Notes: generated by a model from the sequence alone, not told the origin. A stretch of 64,000 nucleotides of DNA from Temnopleurus reevesii (GCA_036244855.1 BQKZ01000918.1:43140-107139); one strand, 5' to 3'. Positions 38,722 through 50,441 are shown, counted from the first letter of the stretch. Numbers and translations: made by a program.

Positions 38722-38781
38722 CCATCTCCTTCATCACCAATTCTAGGCTCAGACAGATTAGAAGGGTCTGGAACACCAACA
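38722..38781 (+). CDS. dlg: DLG exon: 20-codon Ser/Pro linker before PDZ1, copy 1
   Basis: This exon of exactly 20 codons (phase 0/0) reads PSPSSPILGSDRLEGSGTPT, with acceptor 'tttctag' and donor 'aca|gtaagt'. It is a Ser/Pro-rich linker with several SP/TP sites that could be phosphorylated (inference). A base-for-base identical exon lies 689 bp downstream at 39411. The flanking introns are clearly diverged between copies, with substitutions and a ~200-bp insertion. A single N at 39080 lies between the copies. So either this is a real duplicated cassette exon, both copies constrained, or two diverged haplotypes were joined in assembly. Phase 0/0 means zero, one or two copies would all keep frame. 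Confidence 0.78.
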
Positions 38782-38890
38782 GTAAGTGACATCTCATTCA
38801 AGTTATCAAAAATAAAGATGGGAATGATTTATTTATGAACAAACTTTTATTCTACGAGATAGACAAAAGCGTGATTAATTGCGTGAGATG

Positions 38891-39079
38891 TGTTTCATAA
38901 AGCTATTCGTAGAGATATGCATGGCTTAGCGCATGACTGGTGACTCTTTCCTGGATTTGTTTCATAAAGCTGTTCAAAGATCTTAATACAAATCTAAAGA
39001 CAACTGGTTACCCTTGCTCAGATGCGATCTAGCAACATGAGTTGACATCTTGAGCAGGAAAGTTTCACCAGTCACTCCG
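38891..39079. mobile_element. Diverged partial copy of the GGTTGTGTTTCAT fold-back MITE
   Basis: It corresponds to 39713-39899 at many positions (for example 'caactggttaccct' and 'agcaacatgagttgaca') but stops at the single N. It is part of the duplicated or haplotypic segment around the 20-codon exon. Confidence 0.7.
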
Positions 39080-39080
39080 N

Positions 39081-39335
39081 ATGGTGATGGTGATGATGGT
39101 GATTATGGTGATGATGATGATGGTGATGATGATGATGATGGTGATGGTGATGATGGTGATTATGGTGATGATGATATGATGATGGCGATGGCTATGGTAA
39201 TGATTGTGATAATGGTGGTAGTGTAGTGGTTTGGTGGTGGTATTGATGATTATGATGACGGTGGTTATGGTGATGGTTATGACAGTCATAATGGTGGTGA
39301 TGATGATGATGATAATGATAATAATGATGATGTGA
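39081..39335. repeat. GGT/GAT-rich tract upstream of 20-codon exon copy 2
   Basis: Starts immediately after the single N (39080). Its non-repetitive part 'gatgatggcgatgg' to 'gacagtcat' parallels 38290-38400. Confidence 0.95.
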
Positions 39336-39410
39336 TATTTTCTTAATGAATAAGTACAATTTGTAAACAAATGTCCTAATCATTCTTTCATTTTCATTCC
39401 TATTTTCCAG

Positions 39411-39470
39411 CCATCTCCTTCATCACCAATTCTAGGCTCAGACAGATTAGAAGGGTCTGGAACACCAACA
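39411..39470 (+). CDS. dlg: DLG exon: 20-codon Ser/Pro linker before PDZ1, copy 2
   Basis: This is an identical 60-base repeat of the exon at 38722, with acceptor 'ttttccag' and donor 'aca|gtaagt'. The upstream intron matches that of copy 1 (GAT microsatellite, then 'ttgtaaacaaatgtcct') but carries substitutions and lacks the CAGGGAC-ended insertion found in copy 1. Downstream, a ~110-bp segment is present here and absent in copy 1. Perfect exon identity against diverged flanks indicates purifying selection on the exon. It does not say whether both copies are on one chromosome. Confidence 0.78.
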
Positions 39471-39706
39471 GTAAGTTTAAATCTCATTCATTTGTGTTAT
39501 GAAAAATTAAGGAATAATTTGTATGAGCAAGTTTTCACTTTTAGAGATGATCAAAAGCATGATTGTTTAAGCCCCGGTCACAAAGGACACCAGAAGCAAC
39601 ACGATTCACCCCGACTCTTTGTTAGTTCACAGTTAACTGCCTCAGAACAACGAGTTGGGGTGAATTGTGTTGCATCCGGGGTCCTATGTAACTAGGGCTT
39701 AACCTT

Positions 39707-39937
39707 GGTTGTGTTTCATGAAGCTATTCAGATAGGTATGCCCCACTCGGCGCATGGCAGGCAACCCTTTCTTTCCTGGGTTGTGTTTTATAAAGCTGTT
39801 TGTAGATCTATGTACGAATCTACAAACAACTGGTTACCCTTTTTTCAGCAACATGAGTTGACATTTGTGCAGGAAAGTGTCACCAGTCATTTGTATAGCT
39901 GTGAATAGACTTACGAACAGCTTTATGAAGCACAACC
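39707..39937. mobile_element. Fold-back MITE GGTTGTGTTTCATGAAGC
   Basis: Left arm ggttgtgtttcatgaagct, right arm acagctttatgaagcacaacc. Internal 'tgttttataaagctgtttgtagatc' and 'gaatctacaaacaact' add nested inverted repeats. A diverged copy at 38891-39079 follows exon copy 1, and a fragment is at about 9900-10022. Confidence 0.78.
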
Positions 39938-41090
39938 CTGCAAACAATAACTCCTGTTGCTAAATTACACCTAATAAAGGGTCACCATATAGATTCATCT
40001 GTAGATCTACGAATGGCTTCATGAAATACAAGCTGGTTTAGTTGTTTTTAATGGTTTCATACAACAACAGTCACTGTTGTGATCATCCAATAATTTAATT
40101 TTTAATGGCCCACTGAATCAGCTATGAATCTTAATCTTGAAAACATGCAGCTGAATTTTTATTCAAATTCTTTATCCTCAATTCATATACCAATTCATTC
40201 CGATGAAAAACAGATTTCCATCATTTATGATGATCACCTCTTTAAACCATCGTTATTTTCCCAGGGCAATACAAAATTCTGCCTGAACAACAACAAGCGT
40301 CACTTGCCTCGCAAAGAACCCCAGCTATGCATTATGCATCGGACAAATACGTATGCAACTGTTGCAGCGGCGATCAAGGGTCAGTGTATCTTTGCGAGAC
40401 AGATAAACACACACGCACTCGCACAAATCGGTGCAAAAACATCTCCGGCAGCATCTGAAATGCGATCCAATACAATTACCGCAATTTTGTGATTCATCAC
40501 ATTTTCTGCTTCAATTGCAGTGGATTTCAATTCTTTACTCTACCGAGTATCCGCTCTCTTGTTATGTTATTTTCAGCTTTATTGACAGTTTTGCTTTTGA
40601 TTGTAAGGTATGAGAAGACAGATTTTCTTGTTATTCTCAAGAAGTGTATAAATAATTTGATTGAATAGCAGCTGAAGTCCCTTCATAATAGATACATCAG
40701 GAAGGAATTAGTCTGCTAGTACAGACCCTAGGCTTCGGTTTTCTACATCCAATAATTTCTGCAATTCATTGCTTAATAAATTTGCTCGGATTACCTTGAG
40801 TATCTAATAAGGATGGAAAGTGCACTATAGAAGAACAATGTATTATTATGAAAATAATCATAATCATTATTTCTATTATTAATGTGCGTAGTGCATAATC
40901 ACAAGTCTGCTTTTGAGACTACTTCATAATATTATGAAAGGCAATATATTCTGCAACTTCAGACTCTGTAATATGCACTGCATATGCACAGTACACAAAG
41001 CAGCACCAAAAGCCAATGGTCTGTGCCTGCAGAATAGGAACGGATTGCCCCTAGTCAGTGTTTTGAAATATTCATCTGAATACCATGGAC

Positions 41091-41251
41091 CAGGGTGGTG
41101 TTTCAGCAAATCGTTATTAAAGTTAAGAACAGCTTTAAGAAAGACTGGAATGCATTAATGAGCATAATGTGCATAAGATTGTCGATCATTCAGAACAATA
41201 ACTGATACCAGTCGTTCTTTAAGTCCTCCATATGTTGCTGAAACACCCCTG
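41091..41251. mobile_element. Fold-back MITE CAGGGTGGTGTTTCAGCAA
   Basis: Left arm cagggtggtgtttcagcaa with 'ctttaagaaagactgg', right arm 'ccagtcgttctttaag' with ttgctgaaacacccctg. 161 bp, non-coding, in the intron between 39470 and 41959. Confidence 0.75.
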
Positions 41252-41958
41252 TTGTCACACTATCAGTAGTAGATATGAACTAATTAATATTTTCTAATTC
41301 AACATTCTATGAAGTTTGTGGCCATCATAGATAGTCATTGCCATCACATTGTGAGAAATATATTCAAACCTGTCTATAAAGACCATCCAAGTGAAGCAGG
41401 AAATGTAATCTCTATGAACATATGGTTTTTACATACGTATACAAATCCACTTACATGTAGATTGCTTCATAGGGAGTTACAACAAGTGGTCATTTTGAAC
41501 AGGTGGTTGTTAGTTCTTTGGAATCATTTTACCATCATTTTAATATGAAATAGAATTTTCAGTAATGATGCATCATTGCAATGATATTTTCTATTTGTTG
41601 TATCTATTCTTTTGTGAGGGTTATTTTGATCATTTTTTAATAAATTGATAATGTTTCCTTATCTGTATTATATTATACCCTTCATTTTACTACCTTTAAT
41701 TACTATCTTTATATCCTCTCCATACCCCCTCTCTATATCTCCCTCTCTATATCTCCCTCTCTATATCTGATCTACCCCCTGTTGTTCACTTTGCTTTTTT
41801 CTTCCCTTGTCCTTTTCGCTTTCTGCTCCATTTTCCCCTTCTCTGTCTATCTTTCTCTTTTTCTGTTCTTTTGTCTTTTTTAAATCTCTGCGTCGCTCCT
41901 TTATCCCTCTACTCTTTGTGGATTTAACTTTTTTTCTCATTATCTTGCTCCCCTCCAG

Positions 41959-42009
41959 ATACAGAATAGAGAGATACAGTGGCAGTATGAAGAGATCACG
42001 TTAGTAAGG
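41959..42009 (+). CDS. dlg: DLG exon: start of PDZ1 (first beta-strand)
   Basis: This 17-codon exon (phase 0/0) reads IQNREIQWQYEEITLVR. The acceptor is 'ccctccag' after a long pyrimidine tract and the donor is 'agg|gtaagt'. The YEEITL segment matches the YEEITLERG start of PDZ1 in known DLG proteins and forms its first beta-strand; the glycines and GLGF loop follow on the next exon about 6 kb away. Although very short, the exon is strongly supported by the family match and by phase continuity with the exon at 48061. Confidence 0.9.
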
Positions 42010-45000
42010 GTAAGTCTAAACATGCTTCTGCAGTGAAAAAGGAATATGAAAAGCTTCATGTTCAAAGTTGCACTCTAGACACTTAAGGCTAATTAATGTT
42101 TTGATGTCCAGGAATGACTTTTTTTTAATACATCTGTCGCTCAGAAAAAAGTTTTATGAGATTTCATGGGGTGAAAGGCGCTAAAATCCCTCTAATGTAT
42201 AATGATTTTTTATTTGTTTGGGAGGGGGGTATTTGAATGAAAAGCAAAAAAAAATTCAGATAAGGCCATTTTCTTGTCCGAGTAAAAAAAGGTCATAACA
42301 TTTTTGATAGTCAAGATGCACTCCCAAATAAGTTTATAAATATTATCTCCCTTTCCCTCATATAAATCATTCATATTCTCATCTCTTCTTTCTGATAAGT
42401 CATCATTTTTTCTGCTATCAAAAAGAAGTATATGGATATTTTTTGTAAACAAGATGCACTCCACATCAGTTTTCTATTCATTCCAAATACACTAGACTCA
42501 TATTATGCTTGCATTCAAAAACAAAATTCCTATGATGATGATATAAAATTCAATTATTCATAGAAATGGAGATTTCGTCTTGGCAACCACCTTTACACTC
42601 TCAATATGTAGATTATGAGATTTGTATTCTAAATCCTAGAATGCAATTACCCAAACTAGAATAAAGTTTGGAATAGATAAAAATTTTAGTATAGTCATAG
42701 TTTGACAGTTATAATCGGATTGAAAAAGGGGAAATTTTGAAAATGGCAAAAATTACCTCTTTTGTTAGCTTCCAAATCTGTTTTGGAAATTTAACTTTCA
42801 TGGAGGTTTGTTTTGTGGGTTTGATTATGGTTTTGCAAATTATTGGATGTGAGAGTAGTTTTGAAAGGTTGTATGACACTTTGGTAGATTTTGTAGACAC
42901 TAAAAAGGAAGTTGAAAGGAATGACTTGATATCTTTCCCTTAAAGTCTGTAGCAAAATCCATTGGTGGTAAAAATGATATTTTTTTTTTTACTTATTTGT
43001 TTAAAACGGTTTACAAAATAGGAATCTGTCATGGCCACATTGCCGAATTGCAGATAACATTGACAGTATGTACATAAAAAAAAACATTCACAATTGGTTA
43101 GCATAACACTAATTTTTCAAATTTCAAAATTCTGTGGAATATTATCAAAAGGATTTGTTGTATTCAGACATTCATTTCCCAATACATGTACCTACTTTGG
43201 CAGATCAATTCAACATACTCATTTTAAACTTCATCTCAATTTTCTCCCGCTACAAATGATGCTTCATGACAATTTTCAATCTCCGTATTTAATCACCCAA
43301 GAATAGAATAAATAGTATCCCGTAGATTATTTTCGCACATGACCCTCTGACGTCCTCCACCATGCCTATTCTGCCTATTCTTGCGCCAACCCACAACAAG
43401 TCGCAGCGCCTCGATCTCGATCGGAATGCTTTCGTATGACGAGTCTAGTCAATTTCTAGAGGCGTGAGTCACGGGCATCCGACATATGTCGCACATTTCT
43501 CTCTGATTTCCCAGGGTATCTTCAATTTAAACTCGATTCTCTACGCCTAGAAATTATCCATCAGACACTTTCCGTATCCCTCTCTGACCCAACATTCGAT
43601 AACGTTCAGTCTGTGGTCGGCTGCGTGAGGCGATGCATTGCCGTGGCGATAAATTTCAAGGATTCTCGGAATGGTTTGTGCCGTTAGGGGAAATTCTCGC
43701 TCACATTTCTTCATTTCTTTTGCTATTTTGTCGTTTGGAGTTAGATTGTTTGATTGTCCCTTTGTTCCTTTTTCATTTGAGTTCTAGTTCTTCAGGTTGT
43801 CAGGTTGCCCTCTTTATCTTTTATTCTTCAGTCTCTCATTTTTTCTTATGAATTCCTTCTTTCTCCTCTCTTCTTCCTTTTCTGTTCTCCCTTTTTCCTT
43901 CTCCTTTCACCATTCTTCTCTCTTCTCTCCCGCTGTTCTCATCTTTTCTTTTCTTCTCTCTTTTTTCTGTCTCCATCTTCTGTTTATCTCTCTCAAATTC
44001 TGTCTGTCTGTCTCTCTCTCTCTCTCTCACACTCTCTCTCTCTCTATCTCTTCCTCCCTCCCTCCATCTTTCTTACTAAATACCTTCAGAGGTGCCAATC
44101 GTTTGATAGCAAATATGCGAGAGGTCAAAATTAGAATATGAACAACGCAACCCCTGAACTAAATTTATATAAACATGACAACAATAACCACAATCTCAGA
44201 CATTCACTGATTATAAAAGCCCTGACTTCGCTCAAAAATGTACCTAAAAATATTCCAGAATGGTTGGCAATTCACTACCTTTGCCACCCCATTACTTGTT
44301 CAATCTAAAATCTTGACTAAAACTGATCATTGACCTGGTTTTTCATAGTCCAAATAAATAGCATTTCATTACGAATCTTTCCCCTAAAGACTAATCTTGA
44401 CGATGATTACCAACAGATATCGATGACTCACTCTCGCTCTGTAAAGACCTCAAATTTAATTGAATTGACCCAATTACACTTTTGTCTAATTCTTTTCTCC
44501 CTTATGCCCACATCGTTTACTTTTCTGTGAATTTTTTTTTCTCTCTCCAACCCTGTCTTCTCTATGGCTTTCATTTTCTTCTCGAATTTGCAGTTTTTCT
44601 CTCTCTTCCTTTCCTCTTTATATCAAACCCTGTCTGCCACTCTAGATTTTTCTTTGATTTTGTGATTTTTACCGTTGCTGCTTTGACTTTTTCCCTCATT
44701 AGTAATTGCTGATTTTCTTGTCCTTTCCCTGCTCTTTTTCCTTCTGTCATCTCATTTCCATCTGTCTAGCTCCCCCCCCCCTTCTCTCCATCGAGTCCCA
44801 GTCCCTTCTCTAATTTTTCTTTCCTTTTATGGGATTCTCCCTCCTCACTGCATCATTCCATCCCTTCCCTTCTTCCTCTTACTCTCCCCTTCCTCTCCCC
44901 TTCCTCTCTTCTTCCCCCTCTTCCTTAAGCCTTCTCTATTTCTTAATCTCTCTTGCTTTCTCTGTCTCAGCATCTCTTTCCTTTTAGTTGATTCTTCCCA

Positions 45001-48000
45001 TCCCCTCATGCCTTCCCCCTCTTTCTCTCCTATCCCTTCACCTGTCTCTATTCCTCCAGCTATCTTAGTATTATAATTCTCCATTTCACCTGTATCTTTC
45101 AAACTTTATATCCCCCTTTCGCCTCATCTCTTACCCCCCCCCCCCCCCCCCCCAATCATCCTCTCCGTATCTACATCAAAGCTTACTGGCTATTTTCTTG
45201 ATTCATACGGGGTGTAACGATCCTGCCTAATTCCCTATCCCCCCTTTCCCTTTCCAGAGCCTAGCTCTTCATTCCTTCGTCCCTCTTCCCGTCCTTCCTT
45301 GCCCCCCCCCCCCGGACAGCACCTTGTTATCCCTTATATAGAATATCCACCAATTATATAATGCAAATTATGATTCCCACTTGCCCTCTACTGGCTATTT
45401 TCTCCATTCCTATGGGGCGGGGCGATCCTGTATAGCCGTGAGCGTCCGCTGTTTGTTGATTTTTAGCGATTGTATTGATTGAGACAAGAGGTATGTTATT
45501 GATCCGAAGCGATGACAAGTTCATGGGACTAAGCAAGCTATTGCTTCCATCCCCTGACCAATGGGAGTGTATGGGTTGGATGTCTATATAGTTTAGATGA
45601 TTTAATCATCAATGTGCGGGTTTACTCTTAGATTTACTTTTAAAAAAATATGCGTTTTTTGTACATATAAGTTTTTCTTGACATCTCGAGAGCATGCCTG
45701 AGGCTTGCCCAACGTAGCAATACGTAATGTATGCAAGCTGGATTCCAAGTATTGTAACTAACTGGTTTTAGAAATACATGTACCATGTAAATGTGTTTGT
45801 TGTCAAGAAATGTGCATAAATTTGAATCTATTAGTAAACCGGCCTCTTGGTTTGTAGCAGACTTATAACACCCAGACCTCAGAGATGAAAAGTTTTTATT
45901 TTTTGTTATAGTACAAATGCTCTGTAATCTCTCATTTGAATTTTTTCTCCTCTAAGTTCAAGGTGCCTTGTTTTAACACAAAAGTGTTGTTGTGAGATGT
46001 GCATTTGTACAGACAAATCAAAAAACATGTTTTTCAGAGGAATCCATATGGAAGGATAATAGGAAAGTAATAACATTTTTATTTACTCATCAAGCTGATT
46101 CAAGTTAGTTTTCTGATTCTAAGTATGACTAGTTGTAAGAAAGTGGTATGCTATTCAAAATATTGAAGAAGCCTGCTATAGCAAAATTCAAAGAGTGGTT
46201 TAAAATCAATCCAAAATTATATAAACCATTCATATCTCAAATTGATCCTCTCAATAAAAAATGTACTAAATGAACAAATACTTGTCGTATAAATTCAATC
46301 AATGGTTTACCGTATGATATGTAATCATATGAATGAATCACTTTTTTGTATCTTTTCCTGCTTTGAAATATATTCTGAACCAAGATCGATAATATAAGTA
46401 GCAGTATTTTATGCTCGCCCCGCCCTTCATTGCAGCACATAATGCAATGCCAACATCTTTTTAATGAAAATATATATTGATATTTTTACAAGGTCGTTTG
46501 TAGTGCACATGAACTACAGCGAATAGCTGCTGTCAGTAAATGCAGATATTGGTTGTGTTAAATGTAGTATACATTTATATTTTCATTTTTCCTAATTTCA
46601 CGATTCTTCAGTATTGGAATGTGCAAACTTTGCCAGTGCAATAATGCTGATAATCAAGCATACATGTAATGTATTTTAATTCAGCAATATTTTTTAATTA
46701 CAAGAGACTAATAATTAGACAATTTGCTTTGTTACATAAATTGCATTAATTCACTGAAATTACCACTTACCAGAATGGGCGTAGACTTTTATATAATGAA
46801 CTTTAAAAATGTAAAAATAACTTATTTATATCAAATACATATGTAGGCCTGAAATTGAGTGAATGTGCCTAAATCTTTGTACATTATACTGTTGCTTTTT
46901 ACAGTTTTTATTAACAAAATAAGGTTGATTTCTTTTGGTATAATTTCAATTTACATAGACTTAAAAGCAGAGGCCTTGTAATATTCAGCTCATTAATAGT
47001 ATGAGCCATTTCAGTAATATATCAAACACTCGGTCAAATATTGAATAAGAATAGCAAATATTAATATTACAATTTAACAATTTCATGAAAATAATAATAT
47101 TTTTGTAAATAACCATGAATGCAAAATGAAAAAGAGTAAAATGGAATATTAAAAAAAAATGATAGGAGTAATGATTTTGCAACGTTTTACAATCTGCAGC
47201 AGAAAATGTCAAATGGCACATCTCTACCAGGTACCTATTGTGATCTCTTAAAAATGTACACAATATATGAGATATTGTATAGATTATTAATGAATACAAA
47301 TCCATAAAATCGATGAGCGTACCTGGGTAATACTGCTTTAATAGCTTTAACTAAAGAATTTGTTTATCGAAATTATTTTGAAGTATAGTACTTTGTTTAC
47401 ATCAAGATGAAATTTGTAGAGTATCTCCATCCAAAATATTTACAAAATATCTATAAGAATAAACACATTAAAAAGCATGAAGCATCTTTCCCAATAAATG
47501 ATAAGAGATATTTTCACATATTGATAGAGAAAGAGATATGACTTACAAAATTATTCATTATAACAAATAATAAGCCATTTATTTCTTATGAATCGTTCTT
47601 TATATCTCTTATTTCTTTCACCATAAACCTGTGCACACAAGTTTTTTTGACCGACTAGCATGTGATATGAACCTTGGATTATTATTTTCATTGATATTGA
47701 CATAGTACTGAAAGTCTATGTTTTCCTTTACCTATTTGCTAATTGGGTACTGTATGGAGACAACCAGTATTTTCGGTCAGTTTAGCAAGTTGGTACCCAA
47801 TAGGATGCAAAAAAAAGTTATGAATGTAGTAACCTTGTAATAATAGCTGTATTAAAAGTTCTTTTAACAGTCACTAATCCTCGGTTATGTCTTTTGGATG
47901 GTGACGTTAAAGGTTGGTTCTCTTTGTCTATTCTACTGGCGTAAATATTCAAATTTGAATAGATACATGCTGTAAAACTAAAAATTCTCTCTCTCTTATC

Positions 48001-48060
48001 TAACATTTTATCACTTTCTAAGTATAATTTTTATAATTTTCATTATTTTTTTTTCTTTAG
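42010..48060. other. Intron between first two PDZ1 exons
   Basis: About 6 kb. CT-rich tracts at 43840-44070 and 44540-45170, C-runs near 45137 and 45303, a small CpG-rich patch (43340-43640) and the dispersed repeat at 45690. No exon seen. Confidence 0.65.
45690..45860. repeat. Dispersed repeat (GAGGCTTGCCCA), copy 2
   Basis: 'cctgaggcttgcccaacgta', 'ctggattccaagtattgtaa' and 'aagaaatgtgcataaatttg' are shared with 9535-9690; the latter part also with 6165-6235. Confidence 0.6.
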
Positions 48061-48185
48061 GGCGGGGCAGGTCTAGGCTTCAGCATTGCCGGAGGAACAG
48101 ATAACCCTCACATAGGGGACGACCCTAGTATCTTCATCACCAAACTTATTCCAGGGTGTGCAGCAGCAGTAGATGGAAGACTCAA
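48061..48185 (+). CDS. dlg: DLG exon: PDZ1, first half with GLGF loop
   Basis: This 125-base exon (phase 0 in, 2 out) has acceptor 'tttctttag' and donor 'caa|gtaagt'. It encodes [16 protein letters not shown], then IFITKLIPG, then [13 protein letters not shown] is the carboxylate-binding loop that receives the C-terminus of a partner protein, as in PDZ1 of DLG1-4. One oddity is PGCAAA where the family usually has PGGAAA; the two better partial copies downstream keep the usual glycine. The 3' half of the exon with its donor is repeated in the following intron (48355-48870). Confidence 0.96.
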
Positions 48186-48354
48186 GTAAGTTGATTTCGA
48201 TGATTTTCTTGATGATTTTCTTAATGATCTTGAGGATTTTTTTTTTATTGATCAGAAAATGGGAGAAAAATCCAATAATAAATTGTTAGCAATTGATAAA
48301 GTAATACTTTTTTTTGGGGGGGACACTTTGATTCTTTATATAAAGCATGGTAAA

Positions 48355-48870
48355 TACCCTAGTTTCTTCATCACTAAACTTATTCCAGGGGGAGCAGCAG
48401 CGGTAGATGGAAGACTCAAGTAAGTTGATTTCGATGATTTTGTTAATGATCTTGAGGATTTTTTTTTTTATTGATCAGAAAATGGGAGAAAAATCCAATA
48501 ATACTGGTAAATTGTTAGCAATTGATGAAGTAATACTTTTTTGGAGGGCACTTGGATAAATAAGATTGGATATTTGTTTCCCAACCATGGTTAAGACCCC
48601 AGTATTTTCATCACTAAACTTATTCCAGGGGGTGCGGCAGCAGTAGATGAAAGACTCAAGTAAGTTGATGTTGATATTTCTGTCAGTGTTATTTTTCAGA
48701 AAATGGGAGAAAAATCATGTAAATCATGCAATGAATATAGAGATTCATAAGGTAATACTTTTAGAGGATACTTTGAATGATAAGTTGAATACAGCTGTAT
48801 TTGTTGCCCATCCATGGTCAAGACCCAGTATTTTCATCATGAAACTTATTCAAATTACTTATTCAAAATA
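48355..48870 (+). repeat. Partial tandem copies of PDZ1 exon 3' half plus donor
   Basis: In the intron after the exon at 48061, the last ~60 exon bases with the gtaagt donor and the start of the intron recur at about 48358-48419 and 48600-48659, and more decayed at 48822-48852 (no donor). Spacing is about 234-240 bp. Copies 2 and 3 stay open in the exon frame ([19 protein letters not shown] and [19 protein letters not shown]). Neither has the original acceptor, so they appear unspliced. Confidence 0.85.
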
Positions 48871-48922
48871 GCTGTGTGTAATCTACTCATTACTAATATC
48901 TTTATAATCTTTTTTTTCTCAG

Positions 48923-49025
48923 GGTGAATGATGTAATATGCAAAGTGAACGAATGTGAGATCCTAGGCGTCTCACATCAACAAGCCGTCGATGCTTTAAA
49001 GAGGGCGGGCAATACTGTGCACATG
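48923..49025 (+). CDS. dlg: DLG exon: PDZ1, second half with binding helix
   Basis: This 103-base exon (phase 2 in, 0 out) has acceptor 'tttttctcag' and donor 'atg|gtgagt'. The split lysine codon joins to give LK-VNDVICKVNECEI, followed by GVSHQQAVDALKRAGNTVHM. The histidine opening helix alpha-B (SHQQAV) marks a class-I PDZ that prefers S/T-X-hydrophobic C-termini. It completes PDZ1; the last strand continues into VLRR on the next exon. The alternative upstream donors in the duplicated units at 48420 and 48660 would meet this acceptor in the same phase. Confidence 0.95.
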
Positions 49026-49305
49026 GTGAGTAGCAGATTAAAATCAACTTTATTTTGTTCCAATGATAGTCATGCTCATTATAAATTACCTACAAATAGA
49101 GTCTTTTGAGGAATACTACTCCAAGCGGTCCATCCCACGTGAAGGAGAGAAACACCATTTTCAATTTTAGAACCTGCTTTCCTGTTTGAAAAGGGTAGGG
49201 AATTTTTTCCTGGGAAAGTAGTGACATTAGATATTTTACAACCTTTATATGTAAGCCTCACACTATATATGACTCATTGTGTTGGTAGTGTCATTAAACT
49301 TAAAT

Positions 49306-49496
49306 CAATCATTGTGCTGCACTCAACCCAGGTGAGGTGAATGGGTAACGGGCAGGACTATTTATTCCTTGAAATGCCAATCACTCTGGTGCATGCCAAA
49401 TTATGGCCAGGGTAATGATAATGCACCGCGCATTGATTACTCCACAGCTTGGTTTCGTGTGCTATATTAATTGCATCTATTATTATTATTATTGTA
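49306..49496 (+). mobile_element. SINE-like element adjoining the PDZ2 acceptor
   Basis: It contains 'tgctgcactcaacccaggtg' and 'tgaatgggtaacgggcagg', then 'gtgctatattaattgcatc' and an (ATT)n tail. It ends about 26 bases before the PDZ2 exon, so the branch point of that intron may lie in or next to the element. Confidence 0.72.
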
Positions 49497-49522
49497 ATTT
49501 TCATTCTTTCCCCCTCACCCAG

Positions 49523-49732
49523 GTCTTACGAAGATGGCCGCGAAGTGCAGCGACGGGGAAGACGATGAGCATCGAGCTCATCAAAGGCCAAAAGGGGTTG
49601 GGCTTCAGCATCGCAGGGGGTCAGGGTAACCAACACGTCCCCGGAGACAATGGTATCTTCGTGACGAAAATCATCGATGGTGGTGCCGCGGAACAGGACG
49701 GGAGGTTGCAGGTCGGAGATAAGATCACTGCG
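49523..49732 (+). CDS. dlg: DLG exon: end of PDZ1 and PDZ2 first half
   Basis: This 70-codon exon (phase 0/0) has acceptor 'cctcacccag' and donor 'gcg|gtaagt'. It begins VLRRWPRS, matching the VKRRKP stretch between PDZ1 and PDZ2 of DLG. Next come [33 protein letters not shown] and [22 protein letters not shown] and the GNQHxPGDN segment are DLG PDZ2 hallmarks. Base composition is GC-richer than the surrounding introns. A SINE-like element ends only about 26 bases before the acceptor. Confidence 0.97.
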
Positions 49733-50236
49733 GTAAGTTTATATCAAACTTTTCCATATGGACATTAAAATTCACTTTTTATGGGGCCTGTATTTTCCTC
49801 ATCTTCCCCCAAGTTCAATGAAATTGATATATAAATCAGAACAACAATCTGCTTCACTTAAGAAAGGCAAAACATGATTCTGAAACAACCTTTTTGAACC
49901 CATCTATAGACTAACTTAATTATGCTAAGGCCCACAGACTGCAACTGTATGTAACATGAGAGATAGATGACATGATTATCAAAGTCTGTGTATGTATAAT
50001 CAATTTTTCACAGTGCTCGTCATCCCGCAGTTTGGTGGTATCACTCATAGAGGGCCAAATATATAAAGCAGAGATAGCATTGGGTTATCAGCCAACACTG
50101 AAAAAATGGATAGATTTTATAGATTAGATTAGATAGATTTTTAACAACTGAAGTCTCGGCTTTCAAAGAATAATGGAGCAGCATATACTTTCATTGACCT
50201 CGTTTTCACTTGACATTTGACCTTTGACACTGACAG

Positions 50237-50441
50237 GTCGGCGATAACAACCTGGTAGAGGTCACCCACGAGGAGGCCGTAGCGGTCCTGAAGGCCACGA
50301 GCAACAGAGTCCTCCTGACCGTCATCAAGAACGCCACTCTCCTTGCCGGAACACAGATGGCGCCCTACACGCAGAGTGTCGATGGTGCCCCCCAGCAGCC
50401 TCCGGATGTGTCGCAGAACAGCATGACTGCACCCAGTCCAG
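50237..50441 (+). CDS. dlg: DLG exon: PDZ2 second half and start of linker
   Basis: This 205-base exon (phase 0 in, 1 out) has acceptor 'cactgacag' and donor 'cag|gtaaac'. It reads VGDNNLVEVTHEEAVAVLK (helix alpha-B histidine in VTHEEAV, class I), then the closing strand RVLLTVIKNAT. After that the PDZ2-PDZ3 linker begins, rich in Q, P and S (MAPYTQSVDGAPQQPPDV). High GC relative to the introns. The split codon is completed by the linker exon at 51145 (G+TT, Val) or, if it were used, by the one at 50984 (G+CT, Ala). Confidence 0.96.

Noticed and set aside
40124..40492. 122-residue open frame in the intron before 41959
   Set aside because: No recognisable protein, no splice context linking it to DLG; likely chance.
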